Of a stretch of 64,000 bases of DNA, positions 1 through 10,989 are shown one piece after another. How positions within the stretch are numbered: the first letter of the stretch is position 1; each line of letters begins with the position of its first letter. Origin of the DNA: Aplysia californica (lineage: Eukaryota; Mollusca; Gastropoda; Aplysiida; Aplysiidae); NCBI RefSeq assembly GCF_000002075.1, contig NW_004797406.1:1-64000 (forward strand). The letters run 5' to 3'. Made by a program: the position numbers and the translations under genes. The notes beneath the pieces are model-generated. The model did no database searches, was not told where the DNA came from, and saw nothing but the letters and a program-made list of their open reading frames with translations.

Positions 1-203
1 AATCGACACAACTTTGATGATTTAGGAGACGGGTCAAGAGTCAAGGCGGATAAATCCCAGCAGAAAGACAGATATTTGATATAAAAATTCGCACTAATAG
101 TGAATTAAACGCGGGTCTCTTATGTGCGACAATGAAGCGCCTTACGGCTACACAACAGACGCTGGTATATGACATTATTAGCCACTGACCTACTCCGACT
201 GAG

Positions 204-251
204 CATAATGTGAGCGTTTCTGCTGTTGCCAGGACATTCAACGTCAGCAGG
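204..251 (+). pseudogene. Helix-turn-helix fragment of a transposase, left half of an inverted pair
   Basis: The plus strand translates to NVSVSAVARTFNVSR, which looks like the pipsqueak/pogo-type DNA-binding helix-turn-helix. The same block occurs inverted at 695-742. The frame is interrupted by an in-frame stop shortly upstream (186-188). Confidence 0.35.
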
Positions 252-280
252 AAAAAAGCTACATGTATAAACTATTAGCC

Positions 281-475
281 TTTTGGTGGGCTCTCATGAT
301 CTAGAGATACGATGTTCTCCTTTTATTCTCTAAAGGTCCCGGGTTCGAAACCTTACAGAGACGATAGAAATTTTCTTCCCTAAAAGTGTCGCCTTTCACC
401 TCCTTTCCCTTTCTCTGAACATGTCCTGTCAAGTGCTTTCGTCTCGAGTTCTTCCCACCTTCAAATAGGAAAAAA
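281..475 (+). mobile_element. tRNA-headed SINE (same family as 6181-6694), partial
   Basis: A tRNA-like head ends in a B-box-like GGTCCCGGGTTCGAAACC. The body ATTTTCTTCCCTAAAAGTG and TTTCACCTCCTTTCCCT matches the minus-strand element at 6181-6694. No 3' tail is seen; the element looks truncated near a run of A/T at 475. Confidence 0.5.
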
Positions 476-694
476 CTGTCACGTTTGGGTTTGGGGTTTT
501 TTTTAAAGAAAAAAAAAAGAGATAACGGCAGAACTACGCGGTAACTGGTTTCGTTCAAGACCGACCCAGGACTGGCCGTTCAAGTGTAAAAATGCGGGCC
601 CAAGACCGATACATCAGTGTAGAGTCTACCTACGAAATAGTTTTTGGGTAGCTGCTCAGTCCACGGGACAATTCCCTGGACGTTTACCCGTCAT

Positions 695-742
695 CCAGCT
701 GAGGTTGAATGTCCTGGCAGCAGTAGAAACGCATACATTAGC
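695..742 (-). pseudogene. Helix-turn-helix fragment, inverted partner
   Basis: The minus strand reads NVCVSTAARTFNLSW, clearly related to the block at 204-251. The pair is head to head with about 440 bp between, holding a SINE. Confidence 0.33.
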
Positions 743-1231
743 GCGGAGCTTGCCGATGGCTTGATTTCTATGAATGAGTAGAGCCTATTTCAACTATTTG
801 GCTGACAATGGTCAAATGTTGTTGTCGCTTTTGGTAGCCAGACCTAAACTTAAAACTTCATAAAAACAACCAATCGACAAAAATCCGTCACGTGGTCGGG
901 GAAGAGCATGCCAATATTCTATTTTTTTAACGTGAGTGTTGTGAACAAAGATTCTTTACTGTGAATACTAATTGAAGCACCAAAATGTTGTTAAAATCAT
1001 AACATTATCTATTTTTTTAGAGTTCTTAGTACATAATGCGTAGGCCAACATGTTTTACACGTAATTACATAAAAGAAAAAGCGTAGGCCTATATAAAGAC
1101 TCAAAAGACTTGAAATTTATTCACATTCATATAGTGATACCTTTTTTAAGTCAGTATAGTAGGCTACATATTTCAGTAAAAGGTCTGGAAAGATATCATT
1201 GATTTGTTTTACTTTTAGTTTAAATAAAAAA

Positions 1232-1385
1232 TGTCCCGGCACTTGCAAAACAATTAGATCATATTGTAAAAGTGCCGAGGATTAGAAGTGTTACTAGACA
1301 GTAAGGAGGAAGAGATAAAATGAAGATAGATGACTGACAAAAAAGAAGCAGCAAACCACGCCAGAGCGCCTGCCAACCACCCACA
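1232..1385 (-). mobile_element. Short SINE-like repeat, family B
   Basis: On the minus strand this runs from GGTGGTTGGCAGGCGCTC to a degraded tail related to the local LINE 3' end. Similar copies lie at 7073-7242, 26531-26700 and (5' part only) 46876-46961, all on the minus strand and all starting at nearly the same point. Confidence 0.55.
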
Positions 1386-1460
1386 AAGAAATTAGTAACG
1401 TAATCCTTGTCCCTGGTGGGTCTGGCAAAGAATCGCGCAATAATCATCATTTGTGCTTAC

Positions 1461-1579
1461 AGGCCACACGAGAAGTGGTTTTCAGTGGGCATAAAAATGT
1501 AGGGCAATACATCCGCCATCGACGCATACCCACCTGAGGCAAACAGGGAAGCTACAAAGAGGAGACACAACCGGAGCAT
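1461..1579 (-). CDS. Possible first coding exon of a secreted protein running off the left edge
   Basis: From the ATG at 1579 the minus strand reads MLRLCLLFVASLFASGG, a convincing signal peptide, then ADVLPYIFMPTENHFSCG, and reaches a strong donor (GGCCT|GTAAGC) at 1461/1460. The frame is open upstream to an ATG at 1777, but the internal ATG gives the classical signal peptide. No second exon was found in the remaining 1.46 kb, which is repeat-filled. I do not recognise the mature sequence. It could be a chance open frame. Confidence 0.35.
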
Positions 1580-1884
1580 GATTAGAGCTGGTGTTGCTGT
1601 GGTTCCGAACACTTCGATCAAGGGAGTCTGCTGAAGCAGGGAATGACTTATGATTGGGAATGTCTTGAATCTAGAAATTATCTGTCTCTGGTCAGATAAG
1701 GTCGTGATGTAACTTTCATAGCTGTGGCGTAATCGGACGAAATACGTGAGGGATTTGTCCGTGGAGAACAGAGACATATTTCAAAAGATAAGGTGAATCA
1801 GTTGACCTGTCAGGCATCTAAAGCTAGTCGTTAGTAAACCCATAGCACTTTGACCTCTTTCCTTTAACTTAAACCCAATAACAC

Positions 1885-2633
1885 TTAAGGCGGGGGGGGG
1901 GGGGGGGGGATACACCCCCAACGTAAAAAATCAGCTCAAAATTACGGAATTTGGGTTGTAGGCATTTTTAGCATCCTCAGCCTCTCCTCTACAACTATTT
2001 CATCGCATAAGAACTCCCCAAAACCGTATCTTTTCCCATACCGGGCACGTTTGTCATCGCCATTTCCTCATAAAGTCAGTATTTTATTTTTATTTATCGG
2101 CCGTTTTCTCAAAACGCGACTTTTCTCTATGCTTTTTAAAAAATAACTCCACCATTTTTCATCCAACCTTCTTGACATTTTCACAGAATGAAAGGAAGAA
2201 GTTGCACAAAAAAGAGTCTGTTGAATTTTTTATATATGGAATAGATTCTTGTTGGTGGTGTCTGGAGTGTGGATTTTCACGGATTTTTTGCAAACTTGAA
2301 TGCTACCTCAGGGAAAAGTACATTAAAAAAATTATAATTCGTTTAGGAAAAAAACAATTGACAAATTTTTAGATCTAATGTTTGTGAACACGCTTGCAAA
2401 ATAAACAATCAATTTCCATGAGCGATAAGTGTGGTATTCATTACGTAAGGCATGTCAACAAAATCCAATATGTCCGCCGTATCCATGGAAACGAAACTTT
2501 TTTCTCAAATTTGATTGCAGATTTTAAGACTCCTTATTATGCTTGTTATATGTGTGAAATTTGGTAAAATTCGGTCCAGTAATAGGCGAGATAGCCTTCA
2601 GGCGTAACCCCCCCCCCCCCCCCCCCCCCTTAA
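1885..2633. mobile_element. 749-bp TTAA-flanked repeat with G-run and C-run ends, copy 1
   Basis: The element starts TTAAGGC and a run of about 18 G, then ATACACCCCC, and ends with a run of about 20 C and TTAA. The body aligns throughout with 47501-48242. TTAA at both outer edges of both copies is the target duplication used by piggyBac-type elements. There is no coding capacity. The homopolymer ends act as inverted repeats. Confidence 0.72.
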
Positions 2634-2639
2634 ACAAAA

Positions 2640-3165
2640 CTGTCTAAAGACATAGGCCTAGCGGTGAACAAGCAGGGAGACTGAATGTAGTCAGGCACCT
2701 ACACTCCGTTTACTTGTGTTTCTAATCATAATCTTTGTTATTATGTACCTGCACAATGTATAACTGATTTTAAATAAAGATCTGTTATCAACAGCAATAA
2801 TTAGGTTCATCACTTTCGATAGAATTTACCAATTTATTCCACACGTTGACGCTGAACATTTACAAGAACAATTTATAACGGTGTTTATGTACAAAAGGTC
2901 TACTATCAACAGCAATTTAAATTCATCGTTTTATCAATTCAGAACGACACCCACCTTTAGAAAGGGAGCACACAAAAGCGACAAATCATTAGCCAACAAG
3001 TTACAACGCAGTCAAACCTCGGACAGTTTTGTCGCACATGTACAAGCCAAGGACTACTATACTCAAGCGTATAACCTGTGGGGACGAAGTGAATCTCCAA
3101 ATCTTCTTAATAAACTTAGACAGTTTGTCTTCATACTTCAGGCGGTAAGCGTCAAAATTTATGAA
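2640..3165. other. No gene seen
   Basis: AT-rich sequence without a supported gene. Open frames here run into the adjacent TTA microsatellite and are not credible coding regions. Confidence 0.5.
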
Positions 3166-3228
<63 letters not shown>

Positions 3229-3296
3229 CATCATTATTTTTTAAATTCTTATTATTATTACTATAATAATAATAATTATTATTATTATTATTATTA
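3166..3296 (+). repeat. (TTA)n microsatellite, interrupted
   Basis: A near-perfect TTA run at 3166-3228 is followed by a degraded part to 3296. The poly-tyrosine and poly-isoleucine frames over it are artefacts. Confidence 0.95.
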
Positions 3297-3650
3297 ATAT
3301 AATTAATGTAATTATTATGTTCATTATTGTCATATTATTTCCTACTTCCAGGGGTTAGTTATAAAGCAACAGGTGTATTATATCTTTTTCACAAGAATGT
3401 TTTGTCTGGCAATACATGTACTTTGCTTTATCTTAATTCGACAGGTGCCTATAATTCCCTTAATTTACAAGACAGTTTGGTCTTACTTCGATAGGCTCTA
3501 CAATCTCCTTACGATCTCGTAACTCGTAAATTCCTACTCAAGACAGTTTAGTCCGCCTCAGCTTTGAACTCTGTAAAACCCACGCAAACAGTTCTGTATT
3601 GTCGTGGTAGTATGTAAGAGGGGGGAGGGGGGTAGGGGGGTGAGGAAGGG

Positions 3651-3651
<1 letters not shown>

Positions 3652-3706
<55 letters not shown>
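3652..3706 (+). repeat. (CAGA)n microsatellite
   Basis: About 14 tandem tetranucleotide units, preceded by a G-rich tract at 3620-3650. Confidence 0.95.
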
Positions 3707-3840
3707 TTAGTAGCTCAACAGGTATCGTGTTCACCTGCCCGAGTCTGATCCCGGCCAGCGTCATATTTTTCTGCCTCCCCTGATCCCGTAGAATCGAGCA
3801 CACAGTCTTCTCGGATCGGATAGGAACGAGCAATTATGGA
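3707..3840 (+). mobile_element. Possible tRNA-derived SINE head
   Basis: TAGTAGCTCAACAGGTA resembles an A box and GAGTCTGATCCC a B box at tRNA-like spacing, followed by a non-coding body. Only one copy is seen in the window, so the call is weak. Confidence 0.3.
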
Positions 3841-3904
3841 ACTTTTTCATACGAGTATGGGAAAGTTTCGCACGATTGAGGTCCAATTGAGGGTTCTAAA
3901 ATCG

Positions 3905-4040
3905 AAAAGAGTAGGTAGAATGCGTGATGTCCGAGTTTTTCGTAGCAGGAAGTAGTGTTCCTTCATGAAAACGATGAGGCTGAGAACTTGTAGGAAAAAT
4001 TCGTGATGTCTGATCTATTACATTCAAGGAATTATGAAGT
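3905..4040 (+). repeat. Short tandem module shared with 7429-7556
   Basis: Two imperfect units of about 70 bp contain CGTGATGT, GTAGCAGGAAGTAGT and GAGAACTTGTAGG. The same module, also about twice, is at 7429-7556 in the same orientation. Confidence 0.5.
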
Positions 4041-4441
4041 AGCCGTCCACGAAAAATTCAATATTAGTTTCTAGTCAAAACTGAAGTAGGGCCTATATTC
4101 TTTGTAGGCCTACAATGTATTTCAAACACGAACATAACAAACTTTGTATACATAACGAAAAGATTTGTTTCACGCCGATTTCGATGTGCGAGCGAGACTG
4201 TGCATGTATATTATGACTACCCACTTCCAGTAACCCACCGAACTTTAGCAGTGGGTGCACAGAAGACGAAGTCATGGTAGTCATGGTAGACCAACTTTTC
4301 TTCTTCTTTTTTTTCTCTACGAGTCCAAGGTAGCGTCGACTAACACATAGCATTGCAACAACAAAAAGGTAGCCTACATGTACCTCACTGGGGTGACACA
4401 AGTTGGGCTGTATTTTTTTTGTGTGTGTGAAATGGTATAGG

Positions 4442-4662
4442 TGTAACGCTCCTATAACACTAGTAGAAGTACTAGTTACGCGACAGGGCTTCCGAGTTTA
4501 ATACTATCCATCCCAAAAAAGATAGAGCCACTAGGATATTCGTGTAACATGCCATTTCCCAAGGACAACAAAGTCGGATCGAGCTGAAGCTGGAACCCCC
4601 GACCCCGCAATCGCACGACTGGAAGTCCAGTAACCTAGCCACTACTAGGCTACCGACGCCAC
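4442..4662 (-). mobile_element. tRNA-derived SINE, family A
   Basis: The minus strand begins GGCGTCGGTAGCCTAGTAG (A box) and has a B-box region GGGGTCGGGGGTTCCAGC, then the body CCTTGGGAAATGGCATGTTACACGAA in diverged form. The same family is at 60739-60959 (-), 62882-63104 (+) and 63110-63325 (+), and more distantly 28448-28782 (-). Confidence 0.7.
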
Positions 4663-4664
4663 AG

Positions 4665-5800
4665 GCTGCAGGCCTACAATGTATTATAATAGAGATGTCT
4701 TGCACACAAACCGAGTCTATTGCTATTTCCCTCGTTTTTCTATCCGCCTTTTAAAACGTCTCCAAAATGAGTCGTGTCAACACAATAGAGTCCAGAATCT
4801 GGCCAATGCAATATCGATGGTGACGAGCACAAGAGACTTCTTCAAAAATTTTCTAAAATCTGATTTTAACTTAACTTTGTTCTGGTGCCAAGTCAAAAAC
4901 ATAATCTAAATAAAAATAGAATTTCTGAGGACAGGCATTACCATACATATTGCAAGTTCCTTCCACAAGTAAAGAGTTGAATTTTTATCAAGCCCAGGAC
5001 ATGTTCCCAAATTAATGCTGGTGAGAGTTCAGGCCAGCAAGTAATTAAAAAGATGAATCTATTCCCCGTGAAGCAGTCTTAAACTCACCAAAAATAATTT
5101 TAAAAGACTGAAATATTTATTTCATTTTCCAGGAACAAAAACACAAAAATTCTGAACATTGGTGAGCATCCTCTTTATTCATAAACAGCAGTATTGTGAA
5201 AAGAAACTAAAGCATCAGACAAACATAGGTGCTCATCATTTTCTTTCTGAAACCAAAAAAAAAATTGGGTAAGTGTTGGTCCTGGTATCCTATCTATATC
5301 TATAGCATTAGATGAGCTATTAGAACGTCCATAGTTCTGGTGTGGCCTGCCTTGACACTGGACATAAACAGGACCAGCCCTCGAAAAAACTGACTTCCCA
5401 AAGTGGGAATCAAATCCAGGATTTTTTGCATACAAGTTCAAGCTGTGAAAGACTTTTATAGTAAACTGAATATTTGTCAAAATATTTATTCCAGTGCATG
5501 TTCATGGTTAAGTGTAAAGTATTGTTCTTAAACCATAATTTTTTGCTATACATTCTAATAGAATTTCTAAATATATAAAATGAAATGCCACCAATGGCGG
5601 AATATTTCAAAGGAACAGAACAGCATGCAAAATATCTCAATTATATTTATACATTATGCAATACAACGTTTCAGATTCTGGGAAGCATAGTAAAAATATA
5701 ATGGCAATGTCTGAAGTATAATATGTACATGTTGATGCTCTCGGCATTACCAACACAATACAAATAAATGTAGTTTTGTTGTTTTTTTCTCGCCTTGGGT
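4665..5800. other. No gene seen
   Basis: AT-rich sequence with short open frames only. A weak B-box-like GGATTTGATTCCC occurs on the minus strand near 5405-5420, but no element edges could be drawn. Confidence 0.45.
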
Positions 5801-5830
5801 AACAATGATATGGTTGGTAGTTTTAGTAGA

Positions 5831-5905
5831 GGTTTTACGGCGCTCGCACCTGTATATGGTCATATGAGCGCCAGAAGATTAGAGGTGTTACAAGAGAGAA
5901 ACAAA
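5831..5905 (-). mobile_element. LINE/SINE 3' tail fragment
   Basis: GTTTTACGGCGCTCGCACC...CATATGAGCG is the reverse complement of the 3' end of the I-clade LINE at 52660-53354. The adjoining AGATTAGAGGTGTTACAAG matches family B copies. Confidence 0.55.
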
Positions 5906-6180
5906 CATAAAATGGGTAAAGAAATGAACACAACAAGCATCTCATAGAACATTCAGTCAAAACAAGTCTCAATGTGTACCAAAGGGTTATGGTGTCAATA
6001 TCTTAGTGGCCAGCATGGGCTGTTGTATCGAAAATGTTAAACGTGGGTGGTTGACAATGAATTGAAGATGAACAAAGAGAAGACAAAATTATTTCATGTA
6101 TTGTGTATGTAACACCAACAAGACGTTTGAACTCAGCAGCACTGTTAACATTAGGATAACAGGATAGGATTATTTGTTTT

Positions 6181-6694
6181 GGTAAGTGTTTTACGACGCT
6201 CGCAACTGCATTGGGTCATATGAGCGTGCGGGACACATTAAACATTTTCACTTGGAAAGAAATTTTGACTTTTGCGCGGGTGGCAGCAGAAGCCTACTCT
6301 TATCGATTTTAGACCACCAAAGGATCTTTAACAAGCGCAACTTGCACACAGGTCCTCCGAGATTTTTCGCCCTTGTTCGAGAAGGCTAGGTGTAGATCTT
6401 TCCTACCAGAAGATCAAGGGTGTGACTGAAAGACAGCAGTAAGAAGGAGCCAAGAAGTAGCAGTAGAAAGGCAACAGGAAAAGTCAGGAGCCCAGAGGAG
6501 GGGGTAAAAGATGTGAGGGGGTGGGGACAGAAAGTAGAGACATAAGCAAACGACAGAACTTTGCTAGAGAGCAGGATAGGAGGTGAAAGGAAGACAATTT
6601 TAGAGAAGAAAATTTTTCCATTGTTACGCGGATTCGAACCCAGTACCTTTGAATGAGAGGCAAACACCTTAACCTCTCGGCCACGAAAGCCTCC
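6181..6694 (-). mobile_element. tRNA-headed SINE carrying the I-clade LINE 3' tail
   Basis: The minus strand starts with a serine/leucine-tRNA-like head: GTGGCCGAGAGGTTAAGG (A box) and GGGTTCGAATCC (B box). A body of about 400 bp follows. It ends in GCTCATATGACCC and GCAGTTGCGAGCGTCGTAAA, the same tail as the LINEs ending at 13350 and 53354. It is about 514 bp and non-coding. SINEs often borrow the tail of the LINE that mobilises them. Confidence 0.7.
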
Positions 6695-7072
6695 AGGATA
6701 GGTTTTGAAAATATTATTACTTTTAGTGAGAAGTCATAGTAGACCACCAAAAAATGGGTATTTACTTTGACCATAAACCGCATTGTGAATTAAGAACAAT
6801 GGGTTAAATTTCTCATCTTTAGGATCAAAATTCTTTCCAAATTATCATTTCAACATTTCTTTTATCCAGACCTGAATTTGATGGCTGTAACTCATTTAAA
6901 GTCTGGAAATGACTGCAGAGTTATCAAAATAGAGCTGCGTTAATGTTCTTCTGAAAAATCAAAAAAAGAACTCATTGCACCGTATTAATAAAAAGCTATA
7001 CTGGCTACCAGTTAATGTTAAAGCTAGAATTGATGGCAAAATTGCTCCCACAAGTGCATGTTTGTTTTTGTT

Positions 7073-7242
7073 TTGGTGAGCATTTTATTGCACATGCAAC
7101 ACAATTAGGTCATATAAGTGCCAAAGATTATAGGTGTTACAAGTGAGTAGTTAATGCAAACAAGGAGGAGAGATAAGGACAATCGACGTTTGATAGGAAA
7201 AAAGGAGCAAACCACATCAGAGCACCCGCCAACCACTCACCC
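7073..7242 (-). mobile_element. Short SINE-like repeat, family B
   Basis: Same structure as 1232-1385: a GAGTGGTTGGCGGGTGCTCTG start, a CTCTCCTCCTTG middle and the LINE-like tail ATATGACCTAATTGTG. Confidence 0.6.
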
Positions 7243-7428
7243 ATACAAGCGTATGAACAACAAAGCACCACACGACTCTTTATTTACAATAACCTTATTG
7301 GTACATCATCAAGACTAAGGCACAGTGGACAAGCAAGTTATATACATGAAAATACAAAGTCTTTCATAAAAATTTCATTTTAAAAAGCTGGAATATATGT
7401 TTTTCCCCAAGCAGGAAGCAGTTCCTGA

Positions 7429-7556
7429 AGACTGTCAGTTTGAGAATTAGTATGGCAGAATTCGTGATGTTTGATTTCTTCATAGCAGGAAGTAGTTCCA
7501 ACCGTTAGTTTGAGAACTGGTAGGCAGAACTCGTGATGTTTGATCTATCAGATTTA
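7429..7556 (+). repeat. Short tandem module shared with 3905-4040
   Basis: Two units containing AGCAGGAAG(C/T)AGTTCC, GTTTGAGAACTGGTAGGC and TCGTGATGTTTGAT. No coding role is apparent. Confidence 0.5.
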
Positions 7557-7894
7557 GAGAAATATAACTTAATACTCTTTTTGATAACACATTTGAACAC
7601 AACATGTCCCATAAACTCTATGTCCAGCACGTCTGTTTGGTAAAATGTTCAGTACGCTGGTTTCAGATCACAAAATCCTCCATTCTGTCAGCTGCTGTAT
7701 TATTTTTTCAAGTGGTCAGTTGGGTGGGTGTGTCTGGGAAAGTTCCAGTGCCTGAGAGCTTTATTAAACAACAACTGCTACACTCAAGCATAAAATGTAT
7801 TGCTTTGAAAACCCAGTGCCAGTGCAAAATCTGCTCCACAAAGACTAGTAAATGCCAAGTTAATACAACAATATTGGATGAATAACTGCACTGA

Positions 7895-10390
7895 AAAAAT
7901 GCCAAGTGGAAAAGAAAGGCCAATCGCCTTTGCTTCGCAGACACTCACAAAGACAGAAACAAATTATGCCCAGATTGAAAAGGAGGCACTAGGAATCATG
8001 TTTGGAATCCACAAGTTTCACCAATACATGTTCCTCTACGGAAGATCCTTCACGCTGATCACTGATCATAGGCCTCTTCTAAAGATTTCTGGACCAAAGA
8101 TAAACCTACCTGTTATGGCTGTTGCCAGGATCCAAATATGGTAATTGGAACTCACCAGTTACCAGTACGAAATCCAGTACAGGAGAAGTCAAGATCACTG
8201 CAATGCAGACATGCTGTCAAGACTGCCACAAAAGGGACAGAGTCAGAGAATTAAAAGGACAAATTAGTCTATTTTTCTTACATCATATGACATGCCTATC
8301 TCTGCAGCTGACATTGCAGAAGAAACCAGAAAAGATGCAGTATTGTCAAAGGAGCTGCAATATACACTGACTGGGTGGCCAAATTGCATGGAGGATGACA
8401 ATCTCACGCCATTCTTTCAAAGAAGGGAGGATATTACCACAGAGGCAGGAGTTCTTCAGTGGGGCCTGAGAGTGGTCATACCTCAGAAGTTTCGAAATAG
8501 AATCCTATATGAACTACATGAAGGACATATCAGAATGAACAAGACCAAAGCAATGGCTCGTTCATATGTATATTGGCCAAAGATAGATCTGGACATTGAG
8601 AAGATGGTCAAGGACTGTCACAGATGTGCAGAAGGGAAGAACATGCCAGCGCCGCTCCGGTATTCACATGGACATTTCCGTCAAAACCATGGGAACGGGT
8701 TCTTGTGGATTTTGCGGAGCACGAGGGTCAGAAATATCTCGTGCTAATTGATCTTACTCAAAATGGCATGAAGTAGTACCGACGACAACAACGACAGCAC
8801 AGAGAACAAATGATGTGCTCAGACAGATCTTTGCAATTCATGGATTGCCTGTCACATTTGTCAGTGATAATGGCCCACCATTTCCGTCAAATGAATTTGA
8901 AGAATTTCTTCAGAAAAATGGTCTCCAGCACATAACATCACAGCCTTACATGCCTTCAACAAACGGATCTGCAGAGAGACTTGTTCAATCATTTAAGAGA
9001 CTCATAAAATCATCGAGTCCAGGACAAAGTGGACCGCAAAGATTGTCCAAAATCCTGTTAAAACTCAAAACAACGCCTCCCATGATGACTGGCAAAAGTC
9101 CAGCAGAACTCTTATTCAAGAGAAAGATAAGAATCCGGTTGGACCTGATGAAGCCTGATCTCGTGTCTAACATGCGCCACAAGCAAGAAGCTCAGGCCCA
9201 AGGCAAAATCCTCCATGAATTTCAGCCTGTTGACTCTGTCAAGGTCAGAAACCACCGGCCAGGTGTAAATAGATGGGCAAATGGAGTGGTCTTACAGAGA
9301 CTGGGAACCCATAGTTACTCTGTTCATGTAGGTGGAACGGTGCGACACTGTCGTATCAACCAGCTGCAGTCTGCTCCAGACTCAACTGCAGATATCAACG
9401 AATTACAGTCTCCGCTACCTACCGTCCCAATGTTACCAATGGGTCAGGATGAAGAACCAATGACCATCAATTGTTAACCCTGACACAATCCAAGACACCA
9501 CTCAAGGACAAGCGTCACCACAACGGTCACCACTAAGACGTTACCCAAAACGTGTCAGAAGACCAGCTCAAAGAAAGGACTTATAACTCTCTACACTAAA
9601 GTGAATGGACTGTTAAAATCAAAAACATTCTCAGTGAAAGAATGGACTTGTAACTCTCTACATAAAAGTGAATGGGCTGTGTTAAGGATAAACGTTCTCA
9701 GTGAATTAATTTCAGATGTGCTATTTAGTATTAGAGTTAGAGACATGAAACAAATTATACCGAGGGACTCAACTCTGAAGGGACTAATTGTGTTACAAGT
9801 TATAAGTGATTAATTCCCTTGCATCATAATGTGCACATAATATTACCGTACTATTGTTTTCAGTCAGTGAAACAAAGTTAAGTTTAGTAAAGCCTATCAC
9901 AGATCTTAAGAAGTCAGTATTAATGGAATTGGAATGAAAAGTTTCCATCAACTAAGGTATTATTGTTACAGAACCAGTAAGGCTAGAATGACCAATTATG
10001 AATGTCCATGATAGGTTAAAGTGCATGTAACTGTTTTTGAAATGATTCAAAATTTTAAGAAAGGGAGGAATGTTGTAACGGAAAGTAATCGCGATGTAAC
10101 ATTATAAGTACCCACTTTCAGTGTTGCATAACGAGTTCTGTAATCATTAGTACCGGTATCGTAGAGAGCAAGGAAAAAGGAAAAAAAGGACACACAGAAC
10201 AAAGAGATGTCAACGGCAACACAAGCCACAATCATGTTACGTTTTAAGTCTTATTAAACCCTGGAACACAAACCGAGAAGTTCCTTATTTATTAATGTTT
10301 AATGTTGTTGGTGTGCTTGACTGTTCTCAAGAAGAATATACAACAATGAGCATAAGACAGTATTAAAGATCTCCCACTCCTATATCAACA
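7895..10390 (+). mobile_element. Ty3/Gypsy LTR retrotransposon fossil, 3' half
   Basis: The element is truncated at its 5' side and broken, with a small number of breaks in pol. In order it holds the end of reverse transcriptase/RNase H (the ITDHRPL and YAQIEKEALG signatures), an integrase zinc-binding region (H-H-C-C), the integrase core (SDNGPPF, NGSAERLVQSFK) and a C-terminal integrase region ending near 9477. A purine tract then leads into a single 3' LTR. No gag, envelope or 5' LTR lies in the window. The readable integrase suggests a moderately young insertion; without a second LTR the age cannot be estimated. Confidence 0.85.
10071..10390 (+). repeat. 3' LTR of the Gypsy fossil
   Basis: Begins TGTTGTAACG just after the purine tract AAGAAAGGGAGGAA and ends TATATCAACA, giving TG...CA termini and a 320-bp length typical of Gypsy LTRs. 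A TATTAAACC element lies inside. Confidence 0.65.
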
Positions 10391-10785
10391 ACTTCTATCT
10401 TTCAATATTGTGAGTCTTGTCTTTCATTTTCAAACATGCCAAAATCTCCCATGGCAGCCCAAGACCATACTGTGAAATGCAACAAGGTAAGAAAATCAGG
10501 TTAAGCCTTTCCCATAGCCAAACATGCCAAGCATAATCTGAATCAGGAAAAGACAGGATCGAATTACCCAGACTTGTTAACTTGAACTTTAAGCTCAAGT
10601 ATATTCAGCTTCCTAAAATTATTTCTTTCTGTAATGGCCAGATCCTCAAATCCTAGTCATACCATCTCACACAGCCTTTAAAACACATCTTGAGAGAAAA
10701 ACTGTATCCAGTTCAAAACAATAATCCTTGTACTTCAGCTGAAAATGGTGCTTTCAAGCTGCTGATCAAAAAAAAAAAAAATTTT

Positions 10786-10944
10786 AATGGAGAAGCTAGC
10801 ATGACACAAAGATGAATTATTTCCTCTCATCAATATAATGTCAGCATTGAAATTACTCACTATTACAAAGACAACAAAATCTGTCACAAATTAAGCAGTG
10901 ACCAATAATTGGGCTGTAGAGCAGACAAATTAGATCTACTCTGA
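10786..10944 (-). mobile_element. SINE-like repeat, family C
   Basis: Matches 63843-64000 over its length: AGCATGACACAAAG, GACGACAAAAT, CTGTCACAAA and AGATCTACTCT. The family is drawn on the minus strand because that end resembles a tRNA-type head. Confidence 0.5.
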
Positions 10945-10989
10945 CATAAAATCCATCAAGGCAGTCTTCAAAGGAAAAAAAAGACAGAG

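Noticed and set aside
3166-3296. Open frames rich in tyrosine, isoleucine, cysteine-valine, threonine-histidine, serine-leucine or arginine-glutamate
   Set aside because: They are translations of the TTA, GT, CA and GA microsatellites (also 48720-48862, 49466-49591, 49687-49791).
6600-6694. A possible functional tRNA gene (B box GGGTTCGAATCC on the minus strand)
   Set aside because: The acceptor stem does not pair, and the sequence continues into a SINE body with a LINE tail.
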